Shown: positions 5,888 through 14,813, counted from the first letter of the stretch. The stretch: 14,929 nt of DNA from Endomicrobium sp. (GCA_031260765.1 JAISKX010000103.1:1-14929); one strand, 5' to 3'. The notes: generated from the sequence alone by a model not told the origin. Made by a program: numbers and translations.

Positions 5888-8013
5888 ACAATTACAAATT
5901 GTGGTTTTGGATAATCAATACAATCTCTTTTTTGTTAAGAATATCTTTTATAGGCAGGTTTGGACTCACTACTGACGAAGCTCATTATTGGGTTTATGGC
6001 AAATTTTTAAGCCTTTCCTATTATGACCATCCGCCTTTGATAGGATATCTCATAAAAGTTTCCACTTCAATTTTCGGCGATACGGCTTTTGCCGTGCGTT
6101 TTCCAGCCATTATAATTTTCTTTTTATCGGCTTGGATTTTTTATTTGTGCGCGCAAAAACTTTTTGACGAAAAGACGGCATTGGTCGGAGTAGTATTATT
6201 AAATGTCATGCCGATATTTTCAATCGCAGGCTCCGTTATGGCTATACCGGACTCTCCCCTTGCCCTCTTTTGGCTTTTATCTATGTATGTTTTTCTCGTC
6301 ATACTTGAAAGCAAAAATGACAATTTATGGTATTTGCTCGGCATCACGACGGGTCTTGCTATGCTGTCAAAATATAATGCCGTGCTAATCCCTGTATCAA
6401 TTTTTATATTCTTGCTGATTTCAAAAAAGAACAGATTTTGGTTTAAACATAAAGAGCCTTATTTCGCTTTAATCATAGCTTTTATTATTTTTTGTCCCGT
6501 CATTTTATGGAATATAGAAAACAATTGGGCATCTTTTGGTTTTCAATTAAAGCATGGTTTCGGCTCCGGCATTCCCAAATTATCTTTTATACATTTCTAT
6601 CAAGCTATAGGCGGACAAGCGGGCTATTTGTCGCCTTTCATTTTCCCTTTTATCGTCTATGCGGCTTTTATAGCGGCAAAAAAAGCATTTAAAGAAAAAG
6701 ACGAAATCTCTTTGATTGTTATTTGTTTTTCTATGCCGACGATTTTGTTATTTAATTGCGCCGCGCTTTTTAATGAGATTTTACCGCATTGGCCCGCTAT
6801 GGGATATTTATCTCTTATTGCATTTGCCGCGCATTTGACCATACAAAAATGGGGAAATATAAAGTTTAGAATTTATACTATATCGGCTTGGTCTATCACG
6901 CTTATAATAATAGCTATAGCTATGGCGCATATAATGTATAAAGTGATACCGATAGAGAAATTCCTGCCGCAAAGCCAAGCTCAAAAGATAGCGCACGGCA
7001 TAGAAGAAAGCGAAAGGATAGATATTTCAAATGATTTATACGGCTGGCAGGAAATTGGACAAGAGATTAAAAAAATCCTTGATACATATCCTCCAAAATC
7101 CAAACCTTTCATTTTTACGCATAAAAGTTATTTGGCGAGCCAATTGGCTTTTGCTTTGCCGGACGAAAGAGTGTTTTGCATAAGCAATAAACTTGACGCC
7201 TATGATTTATGGCAAAGAAATTTAGACCCGCTAAAAAACAAAAACGGACTTTTTATATCCAATGACTATTTTTACAGCAATCCGCAAGATTACAAAAACG
7301 CTTTTGACTCTTACGGCGCGCAGCAAGAAATTCCAATATATAGAAACGGCAAGAAAATCAAAAATTTCTTTGCGACTCTATGCAAAAAATTTGACCCGTC
7401 AAAATTGCAGGAAGGATATAGCGCCGATTATTTTCTTGGACAAAAAAATGAGCTTTTCTCAGAACTCGTCAAATACGACCATACTATTTTTAAATTCATA
7501 AATTATTTTCTGCACAATCCTATTATAAATTTCATAATGGTTCCGATATCATTTCTTGATTCAAGAGGGATAAATCTCTCTTTTTTTGCAATCTTAATTT
7601 TGTCATTAGCTTTTCTTTGGAACAATAAAAGAGAGAAGTTTTGGCTAAATCTTGCCATTTTTGCATGCGTCTTGATTGCGTCAACTCTTGCAACTTTGAT
7701 GTTGAAAGACTATTTTGACCGTTCGCGCCCGCTTTCAGTCTTTGGCGATGAAAGCGTCAATTACTTTTACGAGAAAATATACAGCTCGTCCTTCCCATCG
7801 GGGCACACTCAAGCCGCTTTTGCCATGTGCGTCTATATGTATATGACTGTTTCAAAATTCCGCTGGTTATTTGTGATATTAGCCTTTTTTACAGGCTTTG
7901 AAAGAATATATGTGGGCAGCCACTTTCCCGCCGACGTATTTTGCGGCGCCCTAATAGGCGCGGTTTGCGCCTTCGCAATGCTGCAATTAGCCAAACGCTT
8001 TTCAAAAATCTAA
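5884..8013 (+). CDS. GT39 (ArnT/PMT-like) membrane glycosyltransferase fused to a PAP2 phosphatase
   Basis: 709 residues in two modules. Residues 1 to about 370 hold around ten hydrophobic helices. The first loop carries TTDEAHYW (29-36) and YYDHPPL (46-52), the acidic and His/Pro motifs of bacterial PMT_2/GT39 enzymes, which take a sugar from a polyprenyl phosphate at the periplasmic face. About 370-535 is a soluble, probably periplasmic segment. From about 540 a second set of helices contains all three PAP2 motifs: K608-x6-R615-P616, P638-S-G-H641, and R674-x5-H680-x3-D684 (Glu precedes R674 where Ser is usual). PAP2 enzymes remove phosphates from lipids such as lipid A (LpxE/LpxF type) or undecaprenyl pyrophosphate. 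The frame is continuous with no sign of a mis-joined stop, so this is a genuine fusion. The ATG overlaps the synthase stop by 4 nt. Confidence 0.88.
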   Translation: MNNYKLWFWIINTISFLLRISFIGRFGLTTDEAHYWVYGKFLSLSYYDHPPLIGYLIKVSTSIFGDTAFAVRFPAIIIFFLSAWIFYLCAQKLFDEKTALVGVVLLNVMPIFSIAGSVMAIPDSPLALFWLLSMYVFLVILESKNDNLWYLLGITTGLAMLSKYNAVLIPVSIFIFLLISKKNRFWFKHKEPYFALIIAFIIFCPVILWNIENNWASFGFQLKHGFGSGIPKLSFIHFYQAIGGQAGYLSPFIFPFIVYAAFIAAKKAFKEKDEISLIVICFSMPTILLFNCAALFNEILPHWPAMGYLSLIAFAAHLTIQKWGNIKFRIYTISAWSITLIIIAIAMAHIMYKVIPIEKFLPQSQAQKIAHGIEESERIDISNDLYGWQEIGQEIKKILDTYPPKSKPFIFTHKSYLASQLAFALPDERVFCISNKLDAYDLWQRNLDPLKNKNGLFISNDYFYSNPQDYKNAFDSYGAQQEIPIYRNGKKIKNFFATLCKKFDPSKLQEGYSADYFLGQKNELFSELVKYDHTIFKFINYFLHNPIINFIMVPISFLDSRGINLSFFAILILSLAFLWNNKREKFWLNLAIFACVLIASTLATLMLKDYFDRSRPLSVFGDESVNYFYEKIYSSSFPSGHTQAAFAMCVYMYMTVSKFRWLFVILAFFTGFERIYVGSHFPADVFCGALIGAVCAFAMLQLAKRFSKI

Positions 8014-8028
8014 AAACACAAAAAATCT

Positions 8029-8781
8029 ATGGACATTTTAACTATATTATTATTGTCGCTAAGCGGTTTTTTTGCCGCTTTTATTGATTCTACAGTAGGC
8101 GGCGGCGGATTGATTTCCGTTCCCGCCCTCTTATCTTTGGGACTTCCCGTCAATTTTGCGCTCGGAACAAATAAGCTTGCCGCTTCTATGGGCTCTTTTA
8201 TGAGCGTAGTCTCATTTTGGCGCGCGAAAAAAATCAATGTAAAAACTGTCGGCTATATGTTTCCTATATCTTTTCTCGGCTCTGCATTGGGCGCTTTTGT
8301 GGTATATCTTCTTCCAGAAACTTTTATGAAATATGCCATCGTGATTTTGCTGTCGGCAATAGCGGTCTACACTTTTGTAAAAAAAGATTTCGGAAAAAGC
8401 TCAGCAAAAAAAACAGGCTTTTTTGCTTTAACAATATCAATAATTATGGCTTGGTGTCTGGGCTTTTATGATGGATTTTTTGGTCCCGGAACCGGCTCTT
8501 TTTTAATTTTTGGATTTTTATTTTTAGGATATGATTTTGTCAGCGCGGCGGGCAATGCTAAAGTTCTAAATTTCGCAAGCGGAATAGGGGCTTTAATATC
8601 TTTTGCTATTTCAAATTCAATCATTTGGTCTTATGGCTTAATAATGGGCATATCAATGATTGCAGGCGCCTATTTCGGCTCCCGCGCCGCAATAAAAAAA
8701 GGAGTCTCATATATAAGACCCCTCTTTTTGATAGTGACTGTATTGCTAATATTGAAACAGATTTACAGCATTTTTTTATAG
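8029..8781 (+). CDS. TSUP (TauE/SafE) family membrane permease
   Basis: 250 residues, with around eight predicted hydrophobic helices and two related halves. The first half has DSTVGGGGLISVPALL (res 20-35) and GTNKLAASMGS. The second has GFYDGFFGPGTGSFL (145-159) and GNAKVLNFASG. These paired Gly-rich motifs define the TSUP family, closest in look to the YfcA-like group. Members export or take up small anions such as sulfite, sulfonates or sulfoacetate, but YfcA-like ones are mostly uncharacterised, so no substrate is assigned. It starts 15 nt after the GT39-PAP2 stop without a clear ribosome binding site, so it is probably the last gene of the operon. A link between its transport role and the glycan genes is not evident. 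Confidence 0.88.
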   Translation: MDILTILLLSLSGFFAAFIDSTVGGGGLISVPALLSLGLPVNFALGTNKLAASMGSFMSVVSFWRAKKINVKTVGYMFPISFLGSALGAFVVYLLPETFMKYAIVILLSAIAVYTFVKKDFGKSSAKKTGFFALTISIIMAWCLGFYDGFFGPGTGSFLIFGFLFLGYDFVSAAGNAKVLNFASGIGALISFAISNSIIWSYGLIMGISMIAGAYFGSRAAIKKGVSYIRPLFLIVTVLLILKQIYSIFL

Positions 8782-8800
8782 TATTGAGCCGTCTCCGCTT

Positions 8801-11800
8801 TTATTCAACAAAGATTTCTACGCGTCTGTTGGCTTGTCTGCCTTTGGGAGTTTTGTTGCTTTGGACGGGCATGTTGGAAGCAAATCCTATGAAATCTAAT
8901 TTGCCGCTGGAAATGCCGTTTGATATCAATTCCATCATCACCGCTTTTGCTCTGTTTCTTGATAATGTCATATTGTTTGCCATCTTTCCTAAGGAATCTG
9001 TATGCCCTTCTATTGTGATTTTATTGTATTCCATTGTTTTCATCTTATCCGCCATCTTTCTTATTGACGCTTTGGCGGCAGGCGAAAGTTTGGAAGAACC
9101 GCTCTGAAATGTCGTCGCGCTCATTTTAAAAGACATCACCGCATTCTTTCTTCTCTCTTTGGCTTGCGCTAAATTAGGGGAAGACGCAAGAGGAGGCGCC
9201 TCTACAATAGGCTCCGGCTCCGGTTCGGAAGCAGGGGCGGACGCAGGCTCTATTACAGGTTCGGATTTCTGTTCCGGTTCGGGTTGCGGTTCGCCGCCTA
9301 TTTTCATGCTTATTCCTATATTTGCATAATATCCAAAATAATCATTGTCGCCAAATCCCATCTGTCCCGTCAAATTCGTATAAGCGCTTAGGTCGGGATT
9401 AATCTCATACTCTACTCCCGCTGAAATTCCTGCTCCTAAGGGTCCCTCTCTTACTCCTTGTATCTTCATATCTCCTGCTTCAGGAGCTCTTTGAAAAGTT
9501 ATTTCATTCTCAGGTATTTGTCCAGCCGCTAAATATGAACCGAATACTTTAACATAGGGATTCCATTGGTCAATCTTGGTTTTCCATAGCGAACCAAACA
9601 ATATCTCAATTCTCAAATAATTCGCAGCGTCAACTAATAGATTGGCTTCGTCTCCGTTTTTTTCTTTTATTTCAGGGGACATAGCCACGCCGCCTCTTAA
9701 CCCGATAAAAGGTTTTATCATGCCTTTTGATATGGGAATATTATATCCGCTCTCAAAACCAAATCTTGCGCTAAATGTATTAAATGACGATTCTGGATAT
9801 AACCCGCCCGGATATATTCCTCTGTCTGCAAAACTGATTTCTCTCTTTACATCATAGGATTGCAGGGCTAAGGACACATTCCATTTAAAATCAAGTTTTG
9901 TCTCGGACAATAAGCCTGAATATACTCCTACTTCAATGTCTATTCCATTAGATCTGTCGGGTCCTTGCTTATATTTGTTTGAAGCATAACGGGCATATAT
10001 TCCCAATATATCAGTATTGTTGGCATATATATCCCAACCTATTCTGCCGCCTTGCATATTATTGGAAAAATCTCCGTTTAAATTGCCGTCAGCTCCATAA
10101 TAATTGCCTGCAAGATAATATTCGCCCCATATTCTGCTTTCGGCTTTCTCTTTGGGTCTCATCCTCGCATATAGGCTGTCTATCCCTACGCTTATCGCTC
10201 CGCTCTTTAATACATTCGGATAAAATGCTCCGCTCAATTGGTCATAAGCTTTTCTCACTTCGTCATATCTTTTTTCAAAAAACATATCCCCTATCATATT
10301 TGGGATATTTATCATTGAACTTTCCCAAAGCGAATCCTTATTAAATATCCCAGCAACTTCTTTTTGATTGTGAGTCTGCGCTATTTCTGTAAAATCTATT
10401 ATCCCCTTAACTACTAACCACAATTCCTTAGATTCTTTATTGCTCTCCCATAATACTCTGCCGGCTCTGCCATATATTTCATCAATAAAGTTTCCTGCTA
10501 TAGGGAAGTCAGATTTGGCTATCAACACTTTGTTTCCGACAGTAATAAATTGAGCGCCTCCCCATATATTTGTTTTGAGTATTTCCATAGTATTATTGAT
10601 AGTAATAGTTCCAGCCGCATGTATATAGTCTGTCAAATGAGGATATCTAAAATTCAAATCCAAAGAATAGTCTCCCCCTATAAATGCGTCGCCGCTTATT
10701 TCTACTATATTTTGTTTATCGCTTTCGTCATAATTATTTAATAGAGATAGATTCCCATTTTCCGTAATATTCATAGAGCCTAAATTTGAATTACTCGTAT
10801 TGATATGGAAAGTCCCTTCTTCAATTGTAAGCGCGCCGCTATAGTCTAAAACGCCTCCTATTGAAACTTCGCCTAATCCTGTCTTTATCATTATTGCGGC
10901 TCCTGCAGCGCTTTTTATTCCGCCGTCAAGCCTTATTGTCATTTTTTCTGAAGCGTTAAAAACCAAATCCATATTCGCTCCAAGATAGATATCATTGGCG
11001 CCGCCGCCTGCTGAATTGGCGCTAAATAAGACATTGGTCTTATCAGCCCTAATAGTCAAAGTAGAAATTTGCACGCCGCCTGCCGCATATATAGCTCCGC
11101 CCAAACCCGAAGATGAATTATTTGAAATTTGAGGATTTGTAAGAACTAAACTAGAACCTGCAATCCCGCCGTCAAAATATATCGCTCCTCCATCGCCGCC
11201 TGCCGTGTTATTTGTCAGCACAGCATCCCCTATATCAAAAACTGATATACCGCTCGTCCCGCCATCTATATATGCCGCTCCGCCTGAACTTAGCGCCGTA
11301 TTTCCTGTAAATGTTAATTTATTGTTTAAATTTGACGAGTATATATTCCCGCCTTCTATATATAAAGCTCCTCCATTTTCCGCTATATTATTTCCAAAAA
11401 CAATATTAACGCCGGTAAATACATTGGTTGAATCTTTAAAATAAGCAAACCCGCCTGAACTTGCAGCTGTGTTTTTTGAGAAATCTATTATCCCTTGATA
11501 ATACACAGATATTGCGCTTGCGTATATCGCCCCGCCGCTTGCAAGAGCGATATTCCTTTGGAATTTTGACGCATTTGTAATATTGATTGTCCCCGTTGAA
11601 GCATATATCGCTCCGCCGAGACTTGATGTATTATCTAAGAATATCACATTGTTCAAATTGATATTATCATTAGCTGTCATTTTTATTGCCGCGCCGCCGT
11701 CAGCCCTATATGCGTCCCTTATTGTCACTCTATTGATATTAAATTTTGTCGCTACGTTTGAACTTAAATCAAATAATGAGCCTTGCGCCGTAACGCTGCT

Positions 11801-14740
11801 TCTTAACCGCGCTGATATTATTCTGCTTTCCGGATTCCCATTGCCTTCTATAGTGAAATTTCCGCCACCTGTATTTTTATTCTCATAACCGAAGGAATTT
11901 ATAATATGATATTCCTCGTTTTCTAAAAAAACATAACTCCTATCGGCGCCGATGCTTATAGTGCTTATTCCTATACGAAAATCGCCGGTAGCATGCCTGA
12001 AATATAATAAATCATAATCATATAGCAAGCTTATAAATCTGTTTGTGGGTTCGCCTGTGCCGCCGTCAGAAGCGATAAAACTCAATAATGTAGCGCCTTC
12101 TGTATATGCGTATTGCGCTCCGCCGGCAAAAGCCAAATTGCTGCCTACTGAAAATACCTCAGAATAATAAGGTATAGTATCGTCTATGCTTAGATTTTCT
12201 CCTCGTATTAGATTTAATATAAATATTTGCTCTATATTAAATTCCGTCAAAACATCCGCCGCTTGCGATACAGTGAGTTTATCGCTTGTCATGGCAGAGG
12301 CTCCTATAAAATCAACTCCGAAACTTATGAATGCCGTATCGGCGCTGATTTTGCTTATATCAATATTTCTAACCTGAGCCAATGACGCCTTTACCGCAGG
12401 GTCGTCAGACAATGAAGTCATTGATAAAGCCAAAACAGAGTCTTTAAAATGTAAAGAAACTTTGGGGCTGTTTAAACCAACATGGGTAGTAGAACCGATA
12501 TTAAGTTTAATGCCTTCAAATATCAATTTGTTTTTATCCGACCCGCCGCCCATCAACTGCACTCCCTGAAATTCATAAGGTTTGAAGTCTGCATTAGCGC
12601 TCTTATAAACTATTGTAGAGCCGTTTTGTAGACGAGTATTGTCATCAGTTATAATAGAACCATTGCCAGAGGCATAGTTTTCAACATAGCCGGAATTCAA
12701 ATAGAGGTCTCCGTAATTTATTCCCGCTCCATAAGCTGTTATTGAACTGCCTTCCTCTATATGTATCTCTCCGCCAAAAATCTTCCCTGCGCTTTCTACT
12801 ATAGTCAAGCCTTTATTCTGCTCATAATATCCGCCAAACATACTATTGTCCCCGCTTATACGCAAAATCCCTTCCCCATCTTTTGTTATTTTCCCATAAT
12901 CAACTCCCCCATTGCTTATTACTGAACCTATATAAAAAGTTATCGTTGATAAATCGCTTGTTATAAACATCTCTGAATTAACATTGTCAAAAAATACGCT
13001 TGAGTCCTGCTCAAGAAGCGCGCCTGTCGTCAATTCTATAACAGAATTTGCAGTTTGCAAGAAAGTGTCTCCCTTTATATATGAGGCTCTTACTTTTACG
13101 CGGGAATTGGCGCCTATATTTATATTGCCGAAAAATTTATTTGAATCGGCGTTTATTTCAAGATTTCCGGCATTTGTTATATTGATTGTGCTCAAACTCA
13201 AAGCATTCCCAGCTATGCCGCTATTGGAAATGAGAATGCCACCGCTTATATAAAGTTGAGAATCGTTAAAATAAATATCATTGTATACGCCATTAGCCGT
13301 ATTTGAACTAAATTCGGCATAGGAATTTATAAATTGCGCGCTGCTGCCGGAATTGAGAAATATAGCGCCGCCGTCATCTCCTGCGCTGTTTCCTATAAAA
13401 GCGATGGTTGAATTTTCAAATAATAGATTTGGCCCCACTCCTCCATTAACATAAATAGCGCCGCCTTCGGCAGCAGCGCTATTTGAGGAAAAACTGACAA
13501 GAGAATTTTCAAACGATGCGACTGAGTAGTTCGTAGAATAAATAGCGCCGCCGCTATTTGAAATCACGCTATTTTGAGTGAAATTAATACTGGAGTTTTT
13601 AAACGATAGGCTTGCATATTCAAAATAAATAGCGCCGCCGTAATTACTGGCGCTATTTCCCATCCAACTGACGCTTGAATTTTCAAACAATGTGTTATTT
13701 GACATAAGATAAATTGCGCCGCCATTATCTGCCGAGTTGCTGGAAAAACTGACGCTTGAATTCTTAAATAATACGCCATAGCCTTTACCATTAGATATCG
13801 CTCCTCCTAATCCGGGTCCGACGCCATAGTCACTGGCGCTATTTTCTATAAAATTGACTCTTGAATTTTCAAAGGACACCTCCGAGACTGTAAAAAGCGC
13901 GCCGCCTTCGGCGGCATTATTTCCTATAAAACCAATGTCTAAAAACTTTAGGGAACTGCTTTCTATGTATCCTATATAAATTGCGCCGCCTTTTCCAAGT
14001 CCGGCGCTATTTCCTATAAAACTGATACTTGAATTTTCAAGCGTCAGGGTTGTGTCGTCTGAGCCACCTTCAATATAAATACCGCCGCCGTTATCATAGT
14101 TGCCGCCGTTATTATTTCCTATAAAACTAATGCTTGAATTTTTAATTATTAGATTTGCGCCATTGCCCGCTAAAATTGCGCCGACGCCATTAGCAGTATT
14201 TGATGTAAAATTCACTATTGAATTTTCAAACGATAGAGTTGATATTGAAAAAACAATTGCGCTGCCACTAATGAAACTCACAATTGAATTGGTAAAAGTT
14301 ATGGACGAATAATAATTATTTGAAATACCGCCGCCGCTAAACCTTGAGTTTATAAACGATATGTTTGAATTTTCAAACGATACAGATGAACTCAAAATAT
14401 CAAAGGCAAAGTTTTCAAATCCTATATTTCCATAAAAAAACAATTGATGGGTATTAACATTAAAGCCATATCTACCAGAACCAGATGAGGTAACGCCAAG
14501 TAAATTTATAAAATTACTTCCACTCTCTCCCCTTATAGTCCCACTACTTGGCATCATATCTATATAATCGCCAGAAGTAGTTAAATTCATATCTAATTGC
14601 ATATCAAAAACTGGACTTCCCGTAAATTCAGTGTAAAACTGATACCAATCTAAGGCAAAGACCTTTCTACCCCCTGAAGAGAGTAAAACAAATACAAAAA
14701 AATAAACAATGCATCTTGATAATTTCCCAAACCCTATCAT
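8801..14740 (-). CDS. Giant autotransporter-like surface protein with Pmp-type repeats and C-terminal OmpA domain
   Basis: 1979 residues. A signal peptide (basic start, hydrophobic core IVYFFVFVLL, likely cut after A29) sends it to the Sec system. Residues about 113-491 and 1030-1255 are two blocks of GGAIY/FxxN repeats forming a β-helix, like chlamydial Pmp proteins. About 500-1000 holds further β-strand repeats, including an autotransporter-type unit (GKITKDGEGILRISGDN, from G616). THNQ (1456-1459) and DQLSGAFYP (from D1500) mark the pre-barrel region of type V autotransporters. A β-barrel of alternating strands runs from about 1536 (RIWGEYY) to 1814 (ISMKI). A Pro/Glu-rich linker (1817-1850) leads to an OmpA-like peptidoglycan-binding domain: F1878, GHTD with D1915, and R1930 exactly 15 residues later, the spacing of the diaminopimelate-binding pair in OmpA. 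AGGGG (14747-14751) is the ribosome binding site. Probably an adhesin; the ligand is unknown. Confidence 0.92.
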   Translation of the reverse strand: MIGFGKLSRCIVYFFVFVLLSSGGRKVFALDWYQFYTEFTGSPVFDMQLDMNLTTSGDYIDMMPSSGTIRGESGSNFINLLGVTSSGSGRYGFNVNTHQLFFYGNIGFENFAFDILSSSVSFENSNISFINSRFSGGGISNNYYSSITFTNSIVSFISGSAIVFSISTLSFENSIVNFTSNTANGVGAILAGNGANLIIKNSSISFIGNNNGGNYDNGGGIYIEGGSDDTTLTLENSSISFIGNSAGLGKGGAIYIGYIESSSLKFLDIGFIGNNAAEGGALFTVSEVSFENSRVNFIENSASDYGVGPGLGGAISNGKGYGVLFKNSSVSFSSNSADNGGAIYLMSNNTLFENSSVSWMGNSASNYGGAIYFEYASLSFKNSSINFTQNSVISNSGGAIYSTNYSVASFENSLVSFSSNSAAAEGGAIYVNGGVGPNLLFENSTIAFIGNSAGDDGGAIFLNSGSSAQFINSYAEFSSNTANGVYNDIYFNDSQLYISGGILISNSGIAGNALSLSTINITNAGNLEINADSNKFFGNINIGANSRVKVRASYIKGDTFLQTANSVIELTTGALLEQDSSVFFDNVNSEMFITSDLSTITFYIGSVISNGGVDYGKITKDGEGILRISGDNSMFGGYYEQNKGLTIVESAGKIFGGEIHIEEGSSITAYGAGINYGDLYLNSGYVENYASGNGSIITDDNTRLQNGSTIVYKSANADFKPYEFQGVQLMGGGSDKNKLIFEGIKLNIGSTTHVGLNSPKVSLHFKDSVLALSMTSLSDDPAVKASLAQVRNIDISKISADTAFISFGVDFIGASAMTSDKLTVSQAADVLTEFNIEQIFILNLIRGENLSIDDTIPYYSEVFSVGSNLAFAGGAQYAYTEGATLLSFIASDGGTGEPTNRFISLLYDYDLLYFRHATGDFRIGISTISIGADRSYVFLENEEYHIINSFGYENKNTGGGNFTIEGNGNPESRIISARLRSSVTAQGSLFDLSSNVATKFNINRVTIRDAYRADGGAAIKMTANDNINLNNVIFLDNTSSLGGAIYASTGTINITNASKFQRNIALASGGAIYASAISVYYQGIIDFSKNTAASSGGFAYFKDSTNVFTGVNIVFGNNIAENGGALYIEGGNIYSSNLNNKLTFTGNTALSSGGAAYIDGGTSGISVFDIGDAVLTNNTAGGDGGAIYFDGGIAGSSLVLTNPQISNNSSSGLGGAIYAAGGVQISTLTIRADKTNVLFSANSAGGGANDIYLGANMDLVFNASEKMTIRLDGGIKSAAGAAIMIKTGLGEVSIGGVLDYSGALTIEEGTFHINTSNSNLGSMNITENGNLSLLNNYDESDKQNIVEISGDAFIGGDYSLDLNFRYPHLTDYIHAAGTITINNTMEILKTNIWGGAQFITVGNKVLIAKSDFPIAGNFIDEIYGRAGRVLWESNKESKELWLVVKGIIDFTEIAQTHNQKEVAGIFNKDSLWESSMINIPNMIGDMFFEKRYDEVRKAYDQLSGAFYPNVLKSGAISVGIDSLYARMRPKEKAESRIWGEYYLAGNYYGADGNLNGDFSNNMQGGRIGWDIYANNTDILGIYARYASNKYKQGPDRSNGIDIEVGVYSGLLSETKLDFKWNVSLALQSYDVKREISFADRGIYPGGLYPESSFNTFSARFGFESGYNIPISKGMIKPFIGLRGGVAMSPEIKEKNGDEANLLVDAANYLRIEILFGSLWKTKIDQWNPYVKVFGSYLAAGQIPENEITFQRAPEAGDMKIQGVREGPLGAGISAGVEYEINPDLSAYTNLTGQMGFGDNDYFGYYANIGISMKIGGEPQPEPEQKSEPVIEPASAPASEPEPEPIVEAPPLASSPNLAQAKERRKNAVMSFKMSATTFQSGSSKLSPAAKASIRKMADKMKTMEYNKITIEGHTDSLGKMANNMTLSRNRAKAVMMELISNGISSGKLDFIGFASNMPVQSNKTPKGRQANRRVEIFVE
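10978..11653 (-). repeat. Pmp-like repeat block 2 in the surface protein (about 8 units)
   Basis: Residues 1030-1255. Units are less regular than in block 1, with GGAIY, GGALY and GGAAY variants and FQRN, FSKN, FGNN and FTGN as the Phe-x-x-Asn element. The last unit again ends with NDIY (1249-1252). Codon choice differs from block 1 (GGAGCTATA-type rather than GGCGCTATT-type), so it is not a recent copy. Confidence 0.8.
13268..14404 (-). repeat. Pmp-like repeat block 1 in the surface protein (about 13 units)
   Basis: Each unit is about 23-35 residues and follows the order [FENS/LENS]-x-[V/I]-[S/N]-F-x-x-N-[ST]-A-x-x-x-G-G-A-I-Y. The Phe-x-x-Asn and Gly-Gly-Ala-Ile tetrapeptides are the two hallmarks of the chlamydial Pmp repeat. 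At DNA level the same words recur on the plus strand, for example GAATTTTCAAA and ATAGCGCCGCC, so recombination between units is possible. The last unit is degenerate and ends with NDIY (487-490). Confidence 0.85.
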
Positions 14741-14783
14741 AAAATTCCCCTATACAACTTTTTATTTTATTTGCCTGCTGCAA

Positions 14784-14813
14784 CTATTATGATTTTATAA
14801 ACTATTACATCAA
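14784..14813 (-). promoter_or_regulatory. Possible promoter of the surface-protein gene
   Basis: Read on the minus strand, TTGATG (14808-14813) and TAATAG (14784-14789) are 18 nt apart, with a predicted leader of about 35-40 nt before the ATG at 14738-14740. In such AT-rich sequence other pairings are possible. Confidence 0.3.

Noticed and set aside
5884..8013. Possible artefact: two separate genes merged by a missed stop or sequencing error
   Set aside because: The reading frame is continuous for 709 codons, the segment between the modules is well-composed protein sequence, and no start with a ribosome binding site was seen before the PAP2 part.
8625..9107. 160-codon plus-strand frame across the permease end and the adhesin end
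   Set aside because: It runs in the wrong frame through the permease gene and antisense through the OmpA domain; the product has no domain, and both genes it overlaps are firm.
9979..14312. Several plus-strand frames of 60-120 codons
   Set aside because: They are antisense shadows of the repetitive surface-protein gene; their Pro/Ile/Leu-rich products mirror the GGAIY repeat codons.
13268..14404. Regular DNA repeats reminiscent of a CRISPR array
   Set aside because: The repeats are imperfect, stay in frame and encode the FENS/GGAIY protein pattern; there are no constant-length spacers and no cas genes.
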